Below, piece after piece: positions 1 through 6,795 of a stretch of 9,746 bases of DNA (positions are counted from its first letter, which is position 1; each line of letters starts with the position of its first letter). Origin of the DNA: Conexibacter sp. GTDB taxonomy: Bacteria; Actinomycetota; Thermoleophilia; Solirubrobacterales; Solirubrobacteraceae. The stretch is from positions 1 to 9,746 of the forward strand of contig JAOPZP010000121.1 in assembly GCA_025964055.1 (NCBI GenBank), given 5' to 3'. Below the pieces are notes generated by a model that was not told the DNA's origin, did no database searches, and was given only the letters and a program-made list of their open reading frames with translations. Position numbers and translations under genes: made by a program.

Positions 1-347
1 GACGCCCGCGGCCGGGCCCGGTCCAGCAGGTCGCGCACGCGCACGCCCACCAGCGCCGTGTCGAAGCGCGACCAGCGCGTCACGCAGTGCAGGTCGCTGA
101 CCTGCTGCACCTGCTCCATCGCCTGCAACTCGTCCCAGCGCACCCCGAACGGCTCCTCGACGTCGCCGTAGACCGCCAGCGACCACCGCTCGAGCTCGAC
201 CGACGGCGTCGGGCCGACCGTCAGCACCGGCCACTTCACCGTCGGCGATTGGCCCGGCGGCAGGCGCTCCGGGTCGATGCCGAGCTTGATCGCGCGCCTT
301 CGGGGGCGGGTGGGTCCGATTCCGAACACCGACGCGGTCAGCTTCAT
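1..347 (-). CDS. Sulfite-oxidase-like molybdopterin oxidoreductase (N-terminal 115 codons; 3' end outside window)
   Basis: The reverse strand is open from an ATG at 347-345 to the window edge, giving 115 residues with no stop. After a short basic N-terminus comes RLPPGQ (residues 29-34), then PVLTVGPTPSVELERWSLAVYG (about 40-61), as in the small actinobacterial sulfite-oxidase-like proteins of the oxidoreductase molybdopterin-binding family (PF00174). DLHCVTRWSRFD (85-96) contains Cys88, the expected thiolate ligand of the molybdenum in this family. It is followed by GVRVRDLLD. There is no Sec or Tat signal peptide in the visible part, so a cytoplasmic location is likely. Family members are about 200 residues, so roughly half is missing here. 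The substrate is unknown; sulfite oxidation should not be assumed from the name. The ATG overlaps the ppdK stop (ATGA), so translation is probably coupled to ppdK. Confidence 0.82.
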   Translation of the reverse strand, partial: MKLTASVFGIGPTRPRRRAIKLGIDPERLPPGQSPTVKWPVLTVGPTPSVELERWSLAVYGDVEEPFGVRWDELQAMEQVQQVSDLHCVTRWSRFDTALVGVRVRDLLDRARPRA

Positions 348-3004
348 CGCCCGGCCAGATCCGGATCGACGTCACGCACCGCGGCCTGGGCCGCCGCCAC
401 GCGGGCGACCGGCACGCGGTAGGGCGAGCACGACACGTAGTCCATCCCCGAGTGATGGAAGAAGTCGATGGAGTCGGGGTCGCCGCCGTGCTCGCCGCAC
501 ACGCCCAGCTTCAGCTCCGGCTTGGTCTTGCGCCCCAGCCACGCACCCATGCGGACGAGCTGGCCGACGCCCGGCCCGTCGAGCGTCTCGAACGGCGAGC
601 GGTCGAAGACCCGCATCTCGATGTAGCGCGCGAGGATCCGGCCCTCGATGTCGTCGCGTGAGAACCCGAGCGCGGTCTGCGTGAGGTCGTTGGTGCCGAA
701 CGAGTAGAAGTCGGCCTCGTGGGCGATCTCGTCGGCGCGCAGGCAGGCGCGCGGCAGCTCGATCATCGTGCCGATCGAGTAGTCGTCGCCCCGGGTCAGG
801 TCGTGGCGGCCGGCGACGCGCTCGATCAGCTCGCGCAGGAGCTCGAGCTCGCGCCGGTAGTCGACCAGCGGGACCATGACCTCGACGTGCACGTCGACGT
901 CGCGTCCCCGGGCGGCGACCAGCGCCCGGAAGATCGCCTCGATCTGCATCTCGTAGATCGCCGGGTAGAGGATCCCGAGGCGGACGCCGCGCGTGCCGAG
1001 CATCGGGTTGACCTCCTGCAGCGCGCGGACGCGCTCGAAGGTGTGCTCGAGCCGCGGCAGGTCGTCGGAGCGCTCGACCCGCGCCCGCTCCAGCTCGGCC
1101 TCGACGTCGTGCAGCTTGGGCAGGAACTCGTGCAGCGGCGGGTCGAGCAGCCGGATGGTCACCGGCAGGCCGTCCATCGCCTCGAAGATCCCCTCGAAGT
1201 CCGACTGCTGCGGGCCCAGCAGCTCGTCCAGCGCGACGCGGCGCTGCTCGTCGTCGGAGGCGAGGATCACCTGCACCATCTTCTCGTGGCGGTCCTCGCC
1301 GAAGAACATGTGCTCGGTCCGGCACAGGCCGATGCCCTGGGCGCCGAACTCGCGCGCCTTGCGCGCGTCCTCGGGCGTGTCGGCGTTGGTCCGCACGTCC
1401 AGGCGCCGCAGCTCGTCGGCCCACCCCAGGACGGTGCGGAACTCCTCGCTCATCTCGGGGTCGACCAGCGGCACGTCGTCGGTCGTGATGCACCCCGTGG
1501 TGCCGTCGATCGCCACCTGCTCGCCCTTGCGCAGCACCACCTCGCCGTCCAGCCGGACCTCGCCGGCCTTGACGTCGATCTCCAGCGATCCGGCGCCCGT
1601 CACCGCCGGCACGCCCATGCCGCGGGCGACCAGCGCCGCGTGCGAGGCCTTCCCGCCCTCGGAGGTCAGCACGCCCTGCGCCGCGTGGAACCCGGCGACG
1701 TCCTCGGCCTCGGTGAACTGGCGCACGAGCACGACGTCGCGCCCGTCGGCCGCCGCGGCCACCGCGTCGTCGGCGAAGAACACGATCTCGCCCTTGGCCG
1801 CGCCCGGCGACGCCGCGACGCCCTTGGCGAGCACCCGGAACTCGGCCTTGGGGTCGAACGTCGGGTGCAGCAGCGCGTCGAGCTTCTCGGCTTCGATCGT
1901 CGCCAGCGCGCCGCCCTTGTCCAGCAGTCCCTCGCCGACCGCGTCGACCGCGAAGCGCACCGCGGCCTGCGCCGGGCGCTTGGCGTTGCGCGTCTGCAAC
2001 ATGTACAACGTGCCCTCTTCCACCGTGAACTCGGTGTCCTGCATGTCGCCGTAGTGCCCCTCCAGCGTCCGCAGGATGTCCATCAACTGCTCGTGGACCG
2101 CGGGCTGCCACTCCTTCAGCTCACCGATGTCGCGCGGCGTGCGCACGCCCGACACCACGTCCTCGCCCTGGGCGTTGGGCAGGAAGTCGCCGGAGGGCTC
2201 CGGCGCGCCGGTGACCTCGTCGCGCGAGAACGCGACGCCGCTGCCGCTCGTGTCGCCCTTGTTGCCGAAGACCATCTGCTGGACGTTGACCGCCGTGCCC
2301 CACTCGTCGGGGATGTGGTTGATCCGCCGGTAGGAGACCGCGCGGTCGCCGACCCAGGAGTCGAAGACCGCCCGGATCGCGCCCTGCAGCTGCGCCTGCG
2401 GATCGTCCGGGAAGTCGTAGAACCCCTTGAACGTCTGGGTCAGCTCGCGGAGCGCGTCGACGTCGAGCTCGGTGTCGTCCTTGACGCCGCGGGCCTGCTT
2501 GGCCTCCTTGATCGCCTCCTCGAAGCGCGAGCCCTCGATGCCGACGACCACGTTGCCGTACATCTGCACGAAGCGCCGGTAGGAGTCCCAGGCGAAGCGC
2601 TCGTTCTCGGTCTTGCGCGCCAGGCCCTCCACCGACTCGTCGTTGAGCCCCAGGTTGAGGACCGTGTCCATCATCCCGGGCATCGACTCCCGCGCGCCCG
2701 ACCGCACCGAGACCAGCAGCGGGTCCTCGGCGTCGCCCAGCGCCTTGCCGGCGTGCTCCTCCAGCGCGGCCAGCGCGGTCGCGACCTGCTCGTCGAGCCC
2801 GTCGGGGAACGTCTGGTCGGCCTTCATGTAGGCCACGCACGCCTCGGTGGTGATCGTGAACCCCGCGGGCACGCGCTCGGGCCCCAGGACGCGTGTCATC
2901 TCGGCGACGTTGGCGCCCTTGCCGCCCAGCAGGTCGCGCATCTCGCGCGACCCCTCGGCGAACTCGTAGACCCATTTGTCAGACGTGCCGTCGGCGCTCC
3001 CCAT
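344..3004 (-). CDS. ppdK: Pyruvate, phosphate dikinase
   Basis: PPDK interconverts pyruvate + ATP + Pi and PEP + AMP + PPi in the cytoplasm, serving gluconeogenesis or PPi-linked glycolysis. Numbered from the ATG at 3004, the 886-residue protein has the usual length and order. The N-terminal ATP-grasp part has GGKGANVAEM (27-36), RSGARESMPGMMDTVLNLG (101-119) and SGSGVAFSRD (253-262). The swivelling phosphohistidine domain has GGKASHAALVARGMG, with His455 as phosphocarrier. The C-terminal PEP/pyruvate barrel has GLCRTEHMF (559-567), NPMLGTRG (666-673), MIELPRA (747-753), FGTNDLTQ (769-776) and CGEHGG with catalytic Cys836. An in-frame TTG at 3013 exists, but the ATG has an AGGG Shine-Dalgarno-like sequence nine bases upstream (3014-3017), while the TTG has none at usable spacing. 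The gene starts 11 bp after recO and overlaps the next start by four bases. The Thr two residues before the active His, target of the PDRP regulator in many PPDKs, is Ala453 here. Confidence 0.96.
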   Translation of the reverse strand: MGSADGTSDKWVYEFAEGSREMRDLLGGKGANVAEMTRVLGPERVPAGFTITTEACVAYMKADQTFPDGLDEQVATALAALEEHAGKALGDAEDPLLVSVRSGARESMPGMMDTVLNLGLNDESVEGLARKTENERFAWDSYRRFVQMYGNVVVGIEGSRFEEAIKEAKQARGVKDDTELDVDALRELTQTFKGFYDFPDDPQAQLQGAIRAVFDSWVGDRAVSYRRINHIPDEWGTAVNVQQMVFGNKGDTSGSGVAFSRDEVTGAPEPSGDFLPNAQGEDVVSGVRTPRDIGELKEWQPAVHEQLMDILRTLEGHYGDMQDTEFTVEEGTLYMLQTRNAKRPAQAAVRFAVDAVGEGLLDKGGALATIEAEKLDALLHPTFDPKAEFRVLAKGVAASPGAAKGEIVFFADDAVAAAADGRDVVLVRQFTEAEDVAGFHAAQGVLTSEGGKASHAALVARGMGVPAVTGAGSLEIDVKAGEVRLDGEVVLRKGEQVAIDGTTGCITTDDVPLVDPEMSEEFRTVLGWADELRRLDVRTNADTPEDARKAREFGAQGIGLCRTEHMFFGEDRHEKMVQVILASDDEQRRVALDELLGPQQSDFEGIFEAMDGLPVTIRLLDPPLHEFLPKLHDVEAELERARVERSDDLPRLEHTFERVRALQEVNPMLGTRGVRLGILYPAIYEMQIEAIFRALVAARGRDVDVHVEVMVPLVDYRRELELLRELIERVAGRHDLTRGDDYSIGTMIELPRACLRADEIAHEADFYSFGTNDLTQTALGFSRDDIEGRILARYIEMRVFDRSPFETLDGPGVGQLVRMGAWLGRKTKPELKLGVCGEHGGDPDSIDFFHHSGMDYVSCSPYRVPVARVAAAQAAVRDVDPDLAGR

Positions 3005-3013
3005 GGCGCCCAA

Positions 3014-3017
3014 CCCT
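3014..3017 (-). promoter_or_regulatory. Ribosome binding site choosing the ppdK start
   Basis: AGGG on the minus strand lies nine bases before the ATG at 3004 and overlaps the recO stop codon TAG (3018-3016). It abuts the alternative TTG at 3013 directly, which is too close to serve that codon. It therefore favours the 886-residue form and fits coupled translation with recO. Confidence 0.45.
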
Positions 3018-3738
3018 ATCCGTGTGAGGCCGCGCGCAAACGAACGTGGGCGTGGTGCTCGACCGTCTCGGCGATGGCTCGCTCGGCCTGGCGCAGCGCC
3101 CGCGGCGACCCCGCCGGGGCATCGGCCAGCGGCCGCGCCAGGGCGTCGGTCATGAACGCGTGGGCCTCCTCGGCCAGCGGGAAGCCGCCCGCCTCGCAGG
3201 AGCCGCAGACCACGCCGCCGTCGGAGCCGCTGAAGCCGACCAGGTGCTCACGCTCGCCGCACGCCGCGCAGGCCGCCAGCTGGGGCGCGAAGCCCGCGGC
3301 GACCAGCAGCTTGAGCCGGAACGCCAGCTGGTTGGCGAGGTCGGCGTGCCGCGCGTCGGCCTCCAGCAGCCCGAGCTCGTTGCACAGCAGGTGGAAGACC
3401 GGCGGCTGCGGCTCTGCCTCGCCGAAGAGGCGGTTGACGGCGTCGCAGGCGCGGGCGGCGGCGTCGAGCGTCGGGCCGCCCTCGCGCAGGCGCGGGAACG
3501 CGCTGACGGTCTCGGCGCTGGTCACCGTCAGCAGGTCCGAGCGGCCCTCGTGCAGGACGAGCCGGAGCCGGAAGAACGGCTCCAGGCGCCCGCCGAAGCG
3601 GCTGCGCGTCTTGCGCACGCCCTTGGCGATCGCGGAGATCCGCCCACGCTCCGGGGTGTAGAGATGCAGGATCCGGTCGGCTTCGCCGAAGCGCATCGAG
3701 CGCAGGACGACGGCCTCGGTCTTCAGCGGTCCGGACAT
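3016..3738 (-). CDS. recO: DNA repair protein RecO
   Basis: RecO is a cytoplasmic recombination mediator that, with RecR, loads RecA onto SSB-coated single strands in the RecFOR pathway and anneals complementary strands. The 240-residue protein is of normal length. The N-terminal OB fold opens with KTEAVVLRSMRFGEADRIL (6-24), continuing to LYTPERGRISAIAKGVRKTRSRFGG (26-50), a typical RecO signature including the basic DNA-binding stretch. The C-terminal helical domain carries a zinc-ribbon-like CxxC pair: Cys157/Cys160 and Cys178/Cys181. Start is ATG at 3738; no strong Shine-Dalgarno is visible. It is the first gene of the left minus-strand block, divergent from the glutaredoxin gene across 51 bp, and directly precedes ppdK (11 bp). 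In many Firmicutes recO is followed by glyQS, a PDRP gene and ppdK, so this pair may be a reduced version of that cluster (inference). Confidence 0.95.
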   Translation of the reverse strand: MSGPLKTEAVVLRSMRFGEADRILHLYTPERGRISAIAKGVRKTRSRFGGRLEPFFRLRLVLHEGRSDLLTVTSAETVSAFPRLREGGPTLDAAARACDAVNRLFGEAEPQPPVFHLLCNELGLLEADARHADLANQLAFRLKLLVAAGFAPQLAACAACGEREHLVGFSGSDGGVVCGSCEAGGFPLAEEAHAFMTDALARPLADAPAGSPRALRQAERAIAETVEHHAHVRLRAASHG

Positions 3739-3789
3739 GCGCCTGCCTGGGCCGGTGGCCCGGAAACCGTCGCTATCCTTAGTGAAGCA

Positions 3790-4050
3790 ATGGCCAACGT
3801 CATCGTCTACACCACCGACCCGTGCTCGTTCTGCGGGCGGGTCAAGCAGCTGCTGAACGCCCGCCAGATCGCGTTCGAGGAGATCAACCTCGCACGGGAC
3901 CCGGACGGCCGCGCGGAGCTGCTGGCGCTGACCGGCATGATGAGCTTCCCCCAGGTCATCGTCGGCGAGACGCTCGTCGGCGGGTTCCAGGAGACCCTGG
4001 CCGCCGACCGGTCGGGCGAACTGGCGCTCCTGCTGAACGCCGCGGCCTGA
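3790..4050 (+). CDS. Glutaredoxin (Grx3/GrxC type, dithiol)
   Basis: The 86-residue protein is a complete small glutaredoxin, a cytoplasmic thioredoxin-fold oxidoreductase that reduces disulfides or mixed disulfides using a low-molecular-weight thiol. It starts MANVIVYTTDPCSFC, with redox-active Cys12 and Cys15 in a CSFC motif. SFPQVIVG supplies the conserved cis-Pro (Pro54), and GGF (64-66) is the ligand-binding Gly-Gly turn. Because actinobacteria often use mycothiol instead of glutathione, the partner thiol cannot be told from sequence; CSFC differs from the CPYC of classic Grx and from the CxxC of mycoredoxin. The ATG at 3790 fits the family N-terminus exactly, though only a weak GAAG precedes it. 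It is the only plus-strand gene in the window. Its last 15 codons are repeated 59 bp downstream. Confidence 0.9.
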   Translation: MANVIVYTTDPCSFCGRVKQLLNARQIAFEEINLARDPDGRAELLALTGMMSFPQVIVGETLVGGFQETLAADRSGELALLLNAAA

Positions 4051-4109
4051 TCGGCGGCGGCACCGACCGGTCGGGCGCGCTGGCCGAGCTGCTCAAGGCC
4101 GCCGCCTGA
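4006..4109 (+). repeat. Direct repeat of the glutaredoxin 3' end (59-bp offset)
   Basis: The last 45 bases of the glutaredoxin gene (4006-4050, DRSGELALLLNAAA plus stop) recur at 4065-4109, reading DRSGALAELLKAAA plus stop in another frame. By hand alignment 36 of 45 bases and 11 of 14 residues match. Both copies begin with the same 13 bases and both end in GCCTGA. The second copy has no start or glutaredoxin body of its own, and its end lies inside the 3' end of mutM on the other strand. It looks like a ghost C-terminus left by a partial duplication or by recombination with a related gene. Confidence 0.8.
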
Positions 4110-4935
4110 CCCGCGGTCGGGGCTGGCAGGACTCGCACACGTAGGTCCCGCGGCCGGCCGCGACCATCTTGATGACCGTCGTGCCGCAGGTGTGGCACGG
4201 CTCCCCGCGGCGCAGGTGCACCAGGAACTCGTTCTGGAACGAGCCCGACACGCCGTCGGGATGGCGGAAGTCGTCGATCGTCGAGCCGCCCGCGTCGATG
4301 CCCGCCGCCAGCGTGACCTGCACCGCCTCGGCCAGCGCTGCGCATTGCGTGACCGTCAGCTTCCCGGCGGGCCGCAACGGGTGGATCCGCGCCCGGAACA
4401 GCGCCTCGTCGGCGTAGATGTTGCCCACGCCGGCGATGTGGCGCTGGTCCAGCAGGAACGCCTTGATCGGCGCGCGGCGCCCGCGCGCCAAGGCCCGCAG
4501 CCGCGCGCCGGTCAGCTCCGGCCCCAGCGGCTCGATGCCCAGCCGTCCGGCGAAGAACGCCTCCAGCGCCTCGGCGCCCAGCGCCAGCTCGCCCGTGCCG
4601 AACCGGCGCGGGTCGCAGAAGCGCAGCACGTGGCCGTCGTCGAGCGTGAAGATCACGCGCTGGTAGGGCGTGTCGGGCGCGCAGTCCAGCAGCAGCGTCC
4701 CGGTCATCCGCAGGTGGACGAGCAGGAAGACCTCGTCCTCGAGCTCGAAGATGAAGTACTTGCCGCGGCGGCTGAGGCGCTCGATGCGCCGCCCCTGCAG
4801 CGCCTCGCCGAGATCGGCCGGACCGACCGGCGCGCACCAGCGCGCGTCGGGGATCTCCAGGCGCTCCAGGACCCGCCCCTCCAGATGGGGCGCCAGCTGA
4901 CGGCGGATCGTCTCGACTTCGGGCAGCTCGGGCAT
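4093..4935 (-). CDS. mutM: Formamidopyrimidine-DNA glycosylase (Fpg/MutM)
   Basis: MutM removes 8-oxoguanine and formamidopyrimidines from DNA and cuts the abasic site by beta,delta-elimination. The 280-residue protein has every key element: N-terminal MPELPEVE, giving the catalytic Pro2 (after Met removal) and Glu3; Lys59 in RRGKY; HLRMTG (74-79) with the lesion-pocket-filling Met; DPRRFG (108-113); the helix-two-turn-helix GVGNIYADE (169-177); and a C-terminal zinc finger with Cys247, Cys250, Cys267 and Cys270, with GRGTY at 261-265. Start is ATG at 4935, fixed by the invariant N-terminus; the Shine-Dalgarno is weak. It lies 36 bp after deoB. It converges with the glutaredoxin gene, and its final codons overlap the duplicated glutaredoxin tail. 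The last ten residues, rich in Arg and Pro, go beyond the usual end of the zinc finger. Confidence 0.96.
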   Translation of the reverse strand: MPELPEVETIRRQLAPHLEGRVLERLEIPDARWCAPVGPADLGEALQGRRIERLSRRGKYFIFELEDEVFLLVHLRMTGTLLLDCAPDTPYQRVIFTLDDGHVLRFCDPRRFGTGELALGAEALEAFFAGRLGIEPLGPELTGARLRALARGRRAPIKAFLLDQRHIAGVGNIYADEALFRARIHPLRPAGKLTVTQCAALAEAVQVTLAAGIDAGGSTIDDFRHPDGVSGSFQNEFLVHLRRGEPCHTCGTTVIKMVAAGRGTYVCESCQPRPRVRRRP

Positions 4936-4950
4936 CGCTGCCCATCAGGG

Positions 4951-4974
4951 TAGGCGGCGGGTGGGACGCCGCTA
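4951..4974 (-). other. Hairpin at the deoB stop / mutM leader
   Basis: TAGGCGGCG (4951-4959) and CGCCGCTA (4967-4974) form an inverted repeat with one bulged base and a seven-base loop. On the minus-strand transcript it begins with the deoB stop codon TAG and ends 15 bases before the mutM ATG. There is no U-tract, so it is not a classical terminator; it could tune processing or read-through between the two genes. The role is a guess. Confidence 0.35.
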
Positions 4975-6171
4975 CGCCGGCGGGATCGCGCTCAGCGCAT
5001 CGGCGGCGCTGAAGCCGCCGCCGGTGATCGGCGCGCCCGGGATCTCGGGGACCTCCCGGCCCGTGAGCCACTGCAGGACGGTCGCGCCGACGTCGGCCAT
5101 CGGGCCGTCGTGGCGGTGGGCGTCGCCGTCGGCGTAGACGGCCAGCAGCGGGACATACTCGCGGGTGTGGTCGCTGTGGTCGGTGTCGGGGTCGACCCCG
5201 TGGTCGGCGGTGAGGATCAGGAGGTCCTCGGGGCGCAGGAGGCGCACCCACTCCCCCACGGCCTCGTCGATCTCGCGCAGCGCGGCGTGGAAGCCCTCGA
5301 CGTCCTTGCGGTGGCCGTAGAGCTGGTCGGTCTCGACCAGGTTGGTGAAGATCAGCCCGCGCTCGAGCGTGCGGAGCAGGTCGGTCGTCGCTCCCAGCGC
5401 CTGCTCGTTGGTCTTGCCCTTGTGCGCGACGTCGATGCCGTGCCCGGCGAAGAGGTCGTGCACCTTGCCCACGCTGTGCACCGGGACGCGGTCGTCGTGC
5501 AGCTCGTCGAGGTAGGTGCGCGACGGCGGGTCGACCGAGAAGTCGCGCCGGCCCGTGGTGCGCTCGAACGCACCCGGGCGCCCGGTGAACGGCCGGGCGA
5601 TCACGCGCCCGACTGCGTGCTCGCCGACCATCACGCCGCGGATCGCCTCGCAGACCGCGTGCAGCTCCGGCTCGGGCAGGATCTCGTCGTGGGCCGCGAT
5701 CTGCAGGACCGAGTCGGCCGAGGTGTAGAGGATCAGCTCGCCGGTCTGCAGGTGGTGCTCGCCGAAGTCGTCGATGACCGCGGTGCCGCTGTAGGGGCGG
5801 TTGCAGCAGAACGTGTGGCCGCTGACCTGCTCGATGCGCGCCACGACGTCGGGCGGGAAGCCGCCGGGGTAGGTCGGCAGCGGCGCGGGCGTGACGGCGC
5901 CCATGAGCTCCCAGTGGCCGGTCGTCGAGTCCTTGCCCGGGCCGAGCGGGTGCAGGCGGCCGTGGACCGCGGGCGCGGAGGCCGCGGGCACGCCGAGGAT
6001 CTTCGTGATGTTGCCCAGGCCGAGCCGGCCGAGGTTGGGCAGGTTCAGGCCGCCGACCGCGAGCGCGACATGGGGCAGCGTGTCGCTGCCGGCGTCCCCG
6101 TAGTCGGCGGCGTCCGGCAGGGCGCCCACCCCACAGGCGTCCAGCACGACGACGGCGACCCTCGCGGTCAT
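4972..6171 (-). CDS. deoB: Phosphopentomutase
   Basis: DeoB interconverts (deoxy)ribose 1-phosphate and 5-phosphate, feeding sugar from nucleoside phosphorolysis into the pentose phosphate pathway; it is a cytoplasmic Mn-dependent alkaline-phosphatase-superfamily enzyme. The 399-residue protein is of normal length. Expected metal ligands and catalytic groups are visible: Asp11 in VVLDACGVG, Thr84 in KDSTTGHWELMG (the phosphorylated Thr), Asp282 and His287 in ETDQLYGHRKD, Asp323/His324 in TADHG, and His335 in DHTREYVPLL. The cap domain lies between about residues 100 and 220. Start is ATG at 6171, which shares ATGA with the stop of the upstream lipoprotein gene, so translation is probably coupled. 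xerD lies one gene upstream, recalling the ripX-drm neighbourhood of Bacillus. No purine nucleoside phosphorylase gene follows in this window; mutM does. Confidence 0.96.
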   Translation of the reverse strand: MTARVAVVVLDACGVGALPDAADYGDAGSDTLPHVALAVGGLNLPNLGRLGLGNITKILGVPAASAPAVHGRLHPLGPGKDSTTGHWELMGAVTPAPLPTYPGGFPPDVVARIEQVSGHTFCCNRPYSGTAVIDDFGEHHLQTGELILYTSADSVLQIAAHDEILPEPELHAVCEAIRGVMVGEHAVGRVIARPFTGRPGAFERTTGRRDFSVDPPSRTYLDELHDDRVPVHSVGKVHDLFAGHGIDVAHKGKTNEQALGATTDLLRTLERGLIFTNLVETDQLYGHRKDVEGFHAALREIDEAVGEWVRLLRPEDLLILTADHGVDPDTDHSDHTREYVPLLAVYADGDAHRHDGPMADVGATVLQWLTGREVPEIPGAPITGGGFSAADALSAIPPA

Positions 6172-6737
6172 GACACGGGCGTGCTCACGCGCAGCGACCG
6201 CAGCAGCGGGCGGAACACGGCGGCGTCGGTCTTCCGGAAGCTGTCGGCGTCGGCGTAGGCATCGATGACGATCTCCGCGCCGTGGGCGTAGATGTGCGTG
6301 GAGCGGACCGTGCGCGGCTGCCCGGCGATGTGCTCGCGGGCGCGGATCTGCACGGCCGGCTGGCCGGCGATCACGGTGGGCGCGGTCTTGATCTGCTCGA
6401 AGGTGACGTCGCGCTTGCGCGCCGCGGTCAGCAGCGCGTCGCGCGCGGCCTGCAGCTCGGCCTTGCTCTTGGGCAGCTTCTGGCCGCGCGGGTAGCGCCA
6501 GACGGCGACGGTGGCCTGACCGGCCTGGGCCGTGGCGACGAGGTGGCCCTTGCCTGGGCCGACGGTCCAGCCGGCCGGGGCCGTGAAGCTGATGCCGTGC
6601 GCCGGGTAGTCGCCGCCGGCGTCGGAGACGGGCACCATGGCCTTGGAGCTCGCGGGCGAGGAGGTGTCGCCGCCGCAGCCGGCGACGAGGGCGGCGGCAG
6701 CCACGGCGGTCAGGGCGAAGGAGGCGGGTCGGCGCAT
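6168..6737 (-). CDS. Predicted lipoprotein, PsbP/Mog1-like fold suspected
   Basis: The 189-residue product starts MRRPASFALTAVAAAALVAG followed by Cys21. This is a basic N-region, hydrophobic core and lipobox (VAGC), so export and lipid attachment to the outer face of the membrane are likely. A Ser/Ala-rich tether follows, then one compact domain from about residue 45, opening GISFTAPAGWTV and ending FRPLLRSLRV. That opening and ending are seen in small PsbP/Mog1-like secreted domains of actinobacteria (resemblance only). There is no catalytic motif and no second Cys in the mature domain, and its function is unknown. An upstream in-frame ATG at 6782 would add 15 residues with acidic and His residues before the signal peptide; the 6737 start has a Shine-Dalgarno and a proper signal. 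It sits 81 bp after xerD and shares ATGA with deoB. Confidence 0.8.
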   Translation of the reverse strand: MRRPASFALTAVAAAALVAGCGGDTSSPASSKAMVPVSDAGGDYPAHGISFTAPAGWTVGPGKGHLVATAQAGQATVAVWRYPRGQKLPKSKAELQAARDALLTAARKRDVTFEQIKTAPTVIAGQPAVQIRAREHIAGQPRTVRSTHIYAHGAEIVIDAYADADSFRKTDAAVFRPLLRSLRVSTPVS

Positions 6738-6740
6738 GGA

Positions 6741-6746
6741 TCCTTC
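6741..6746 (-). promoter_or_regulatory. Ribosome binding site choosing the lipoprotein start
   Basis: GAAGGA on the minus strand lies three bases before the ATG at 6737. Spacing is on the short side, but the match is the clearest near this gene, and it selects the start that puts the basic residues directly before the hydrophobic signal core. Confidence 0.5.
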
Positions 6747-6795
6747 ATCGTGACACGCGCGGATGCCGGAATGGACGTTCATCCGCCTCTTGCAG

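Noticed and set aside
372..2111. A 579-codon minus-strand frame inside ppdK
   Set aside because: It is an Arg/Gly/Ala-rich shifted-frame shadow of ppdK with low complexity and no domain.
719..3661. A 980-codon open frame on the plus strand opposite recO and ppdK
   Set aside because: It has no recognisable domain, is full of Arg, Val, Leu and His as expected from antisense codons at high GC, and the opposite strand encodes two complete well-known proteins.
3774..3779. TATCCT as a -10 box for the glutaredoxin gene
   Set aside because: It lies only ten bases before the ATG, and no -35-like sequence is found at the right distance; the match is no better than chance in this short gap.
3956..5251. 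A 431-codon minus-strand frame over mutM
   Set aside because: It is a Pro/Arg-rich shadow running across mutM, which is complete with all catalytic motifs.
5110..6258. Long plus-strand frame opposite deoB (and a similar one at 6972-8243 opposite xerD)
   Set aside because: Both are antisense shadows of genes with full sets of active-site residues.
6738..6782. Longer lipoprotein starting at ATG 6782
   Set aside because: A GAGG lies close upstream, but the extra 15 residues place acidic and His residues before the signal peptide and spoil its N-region; the 6737 start gives a textbook lipoprotein signal.
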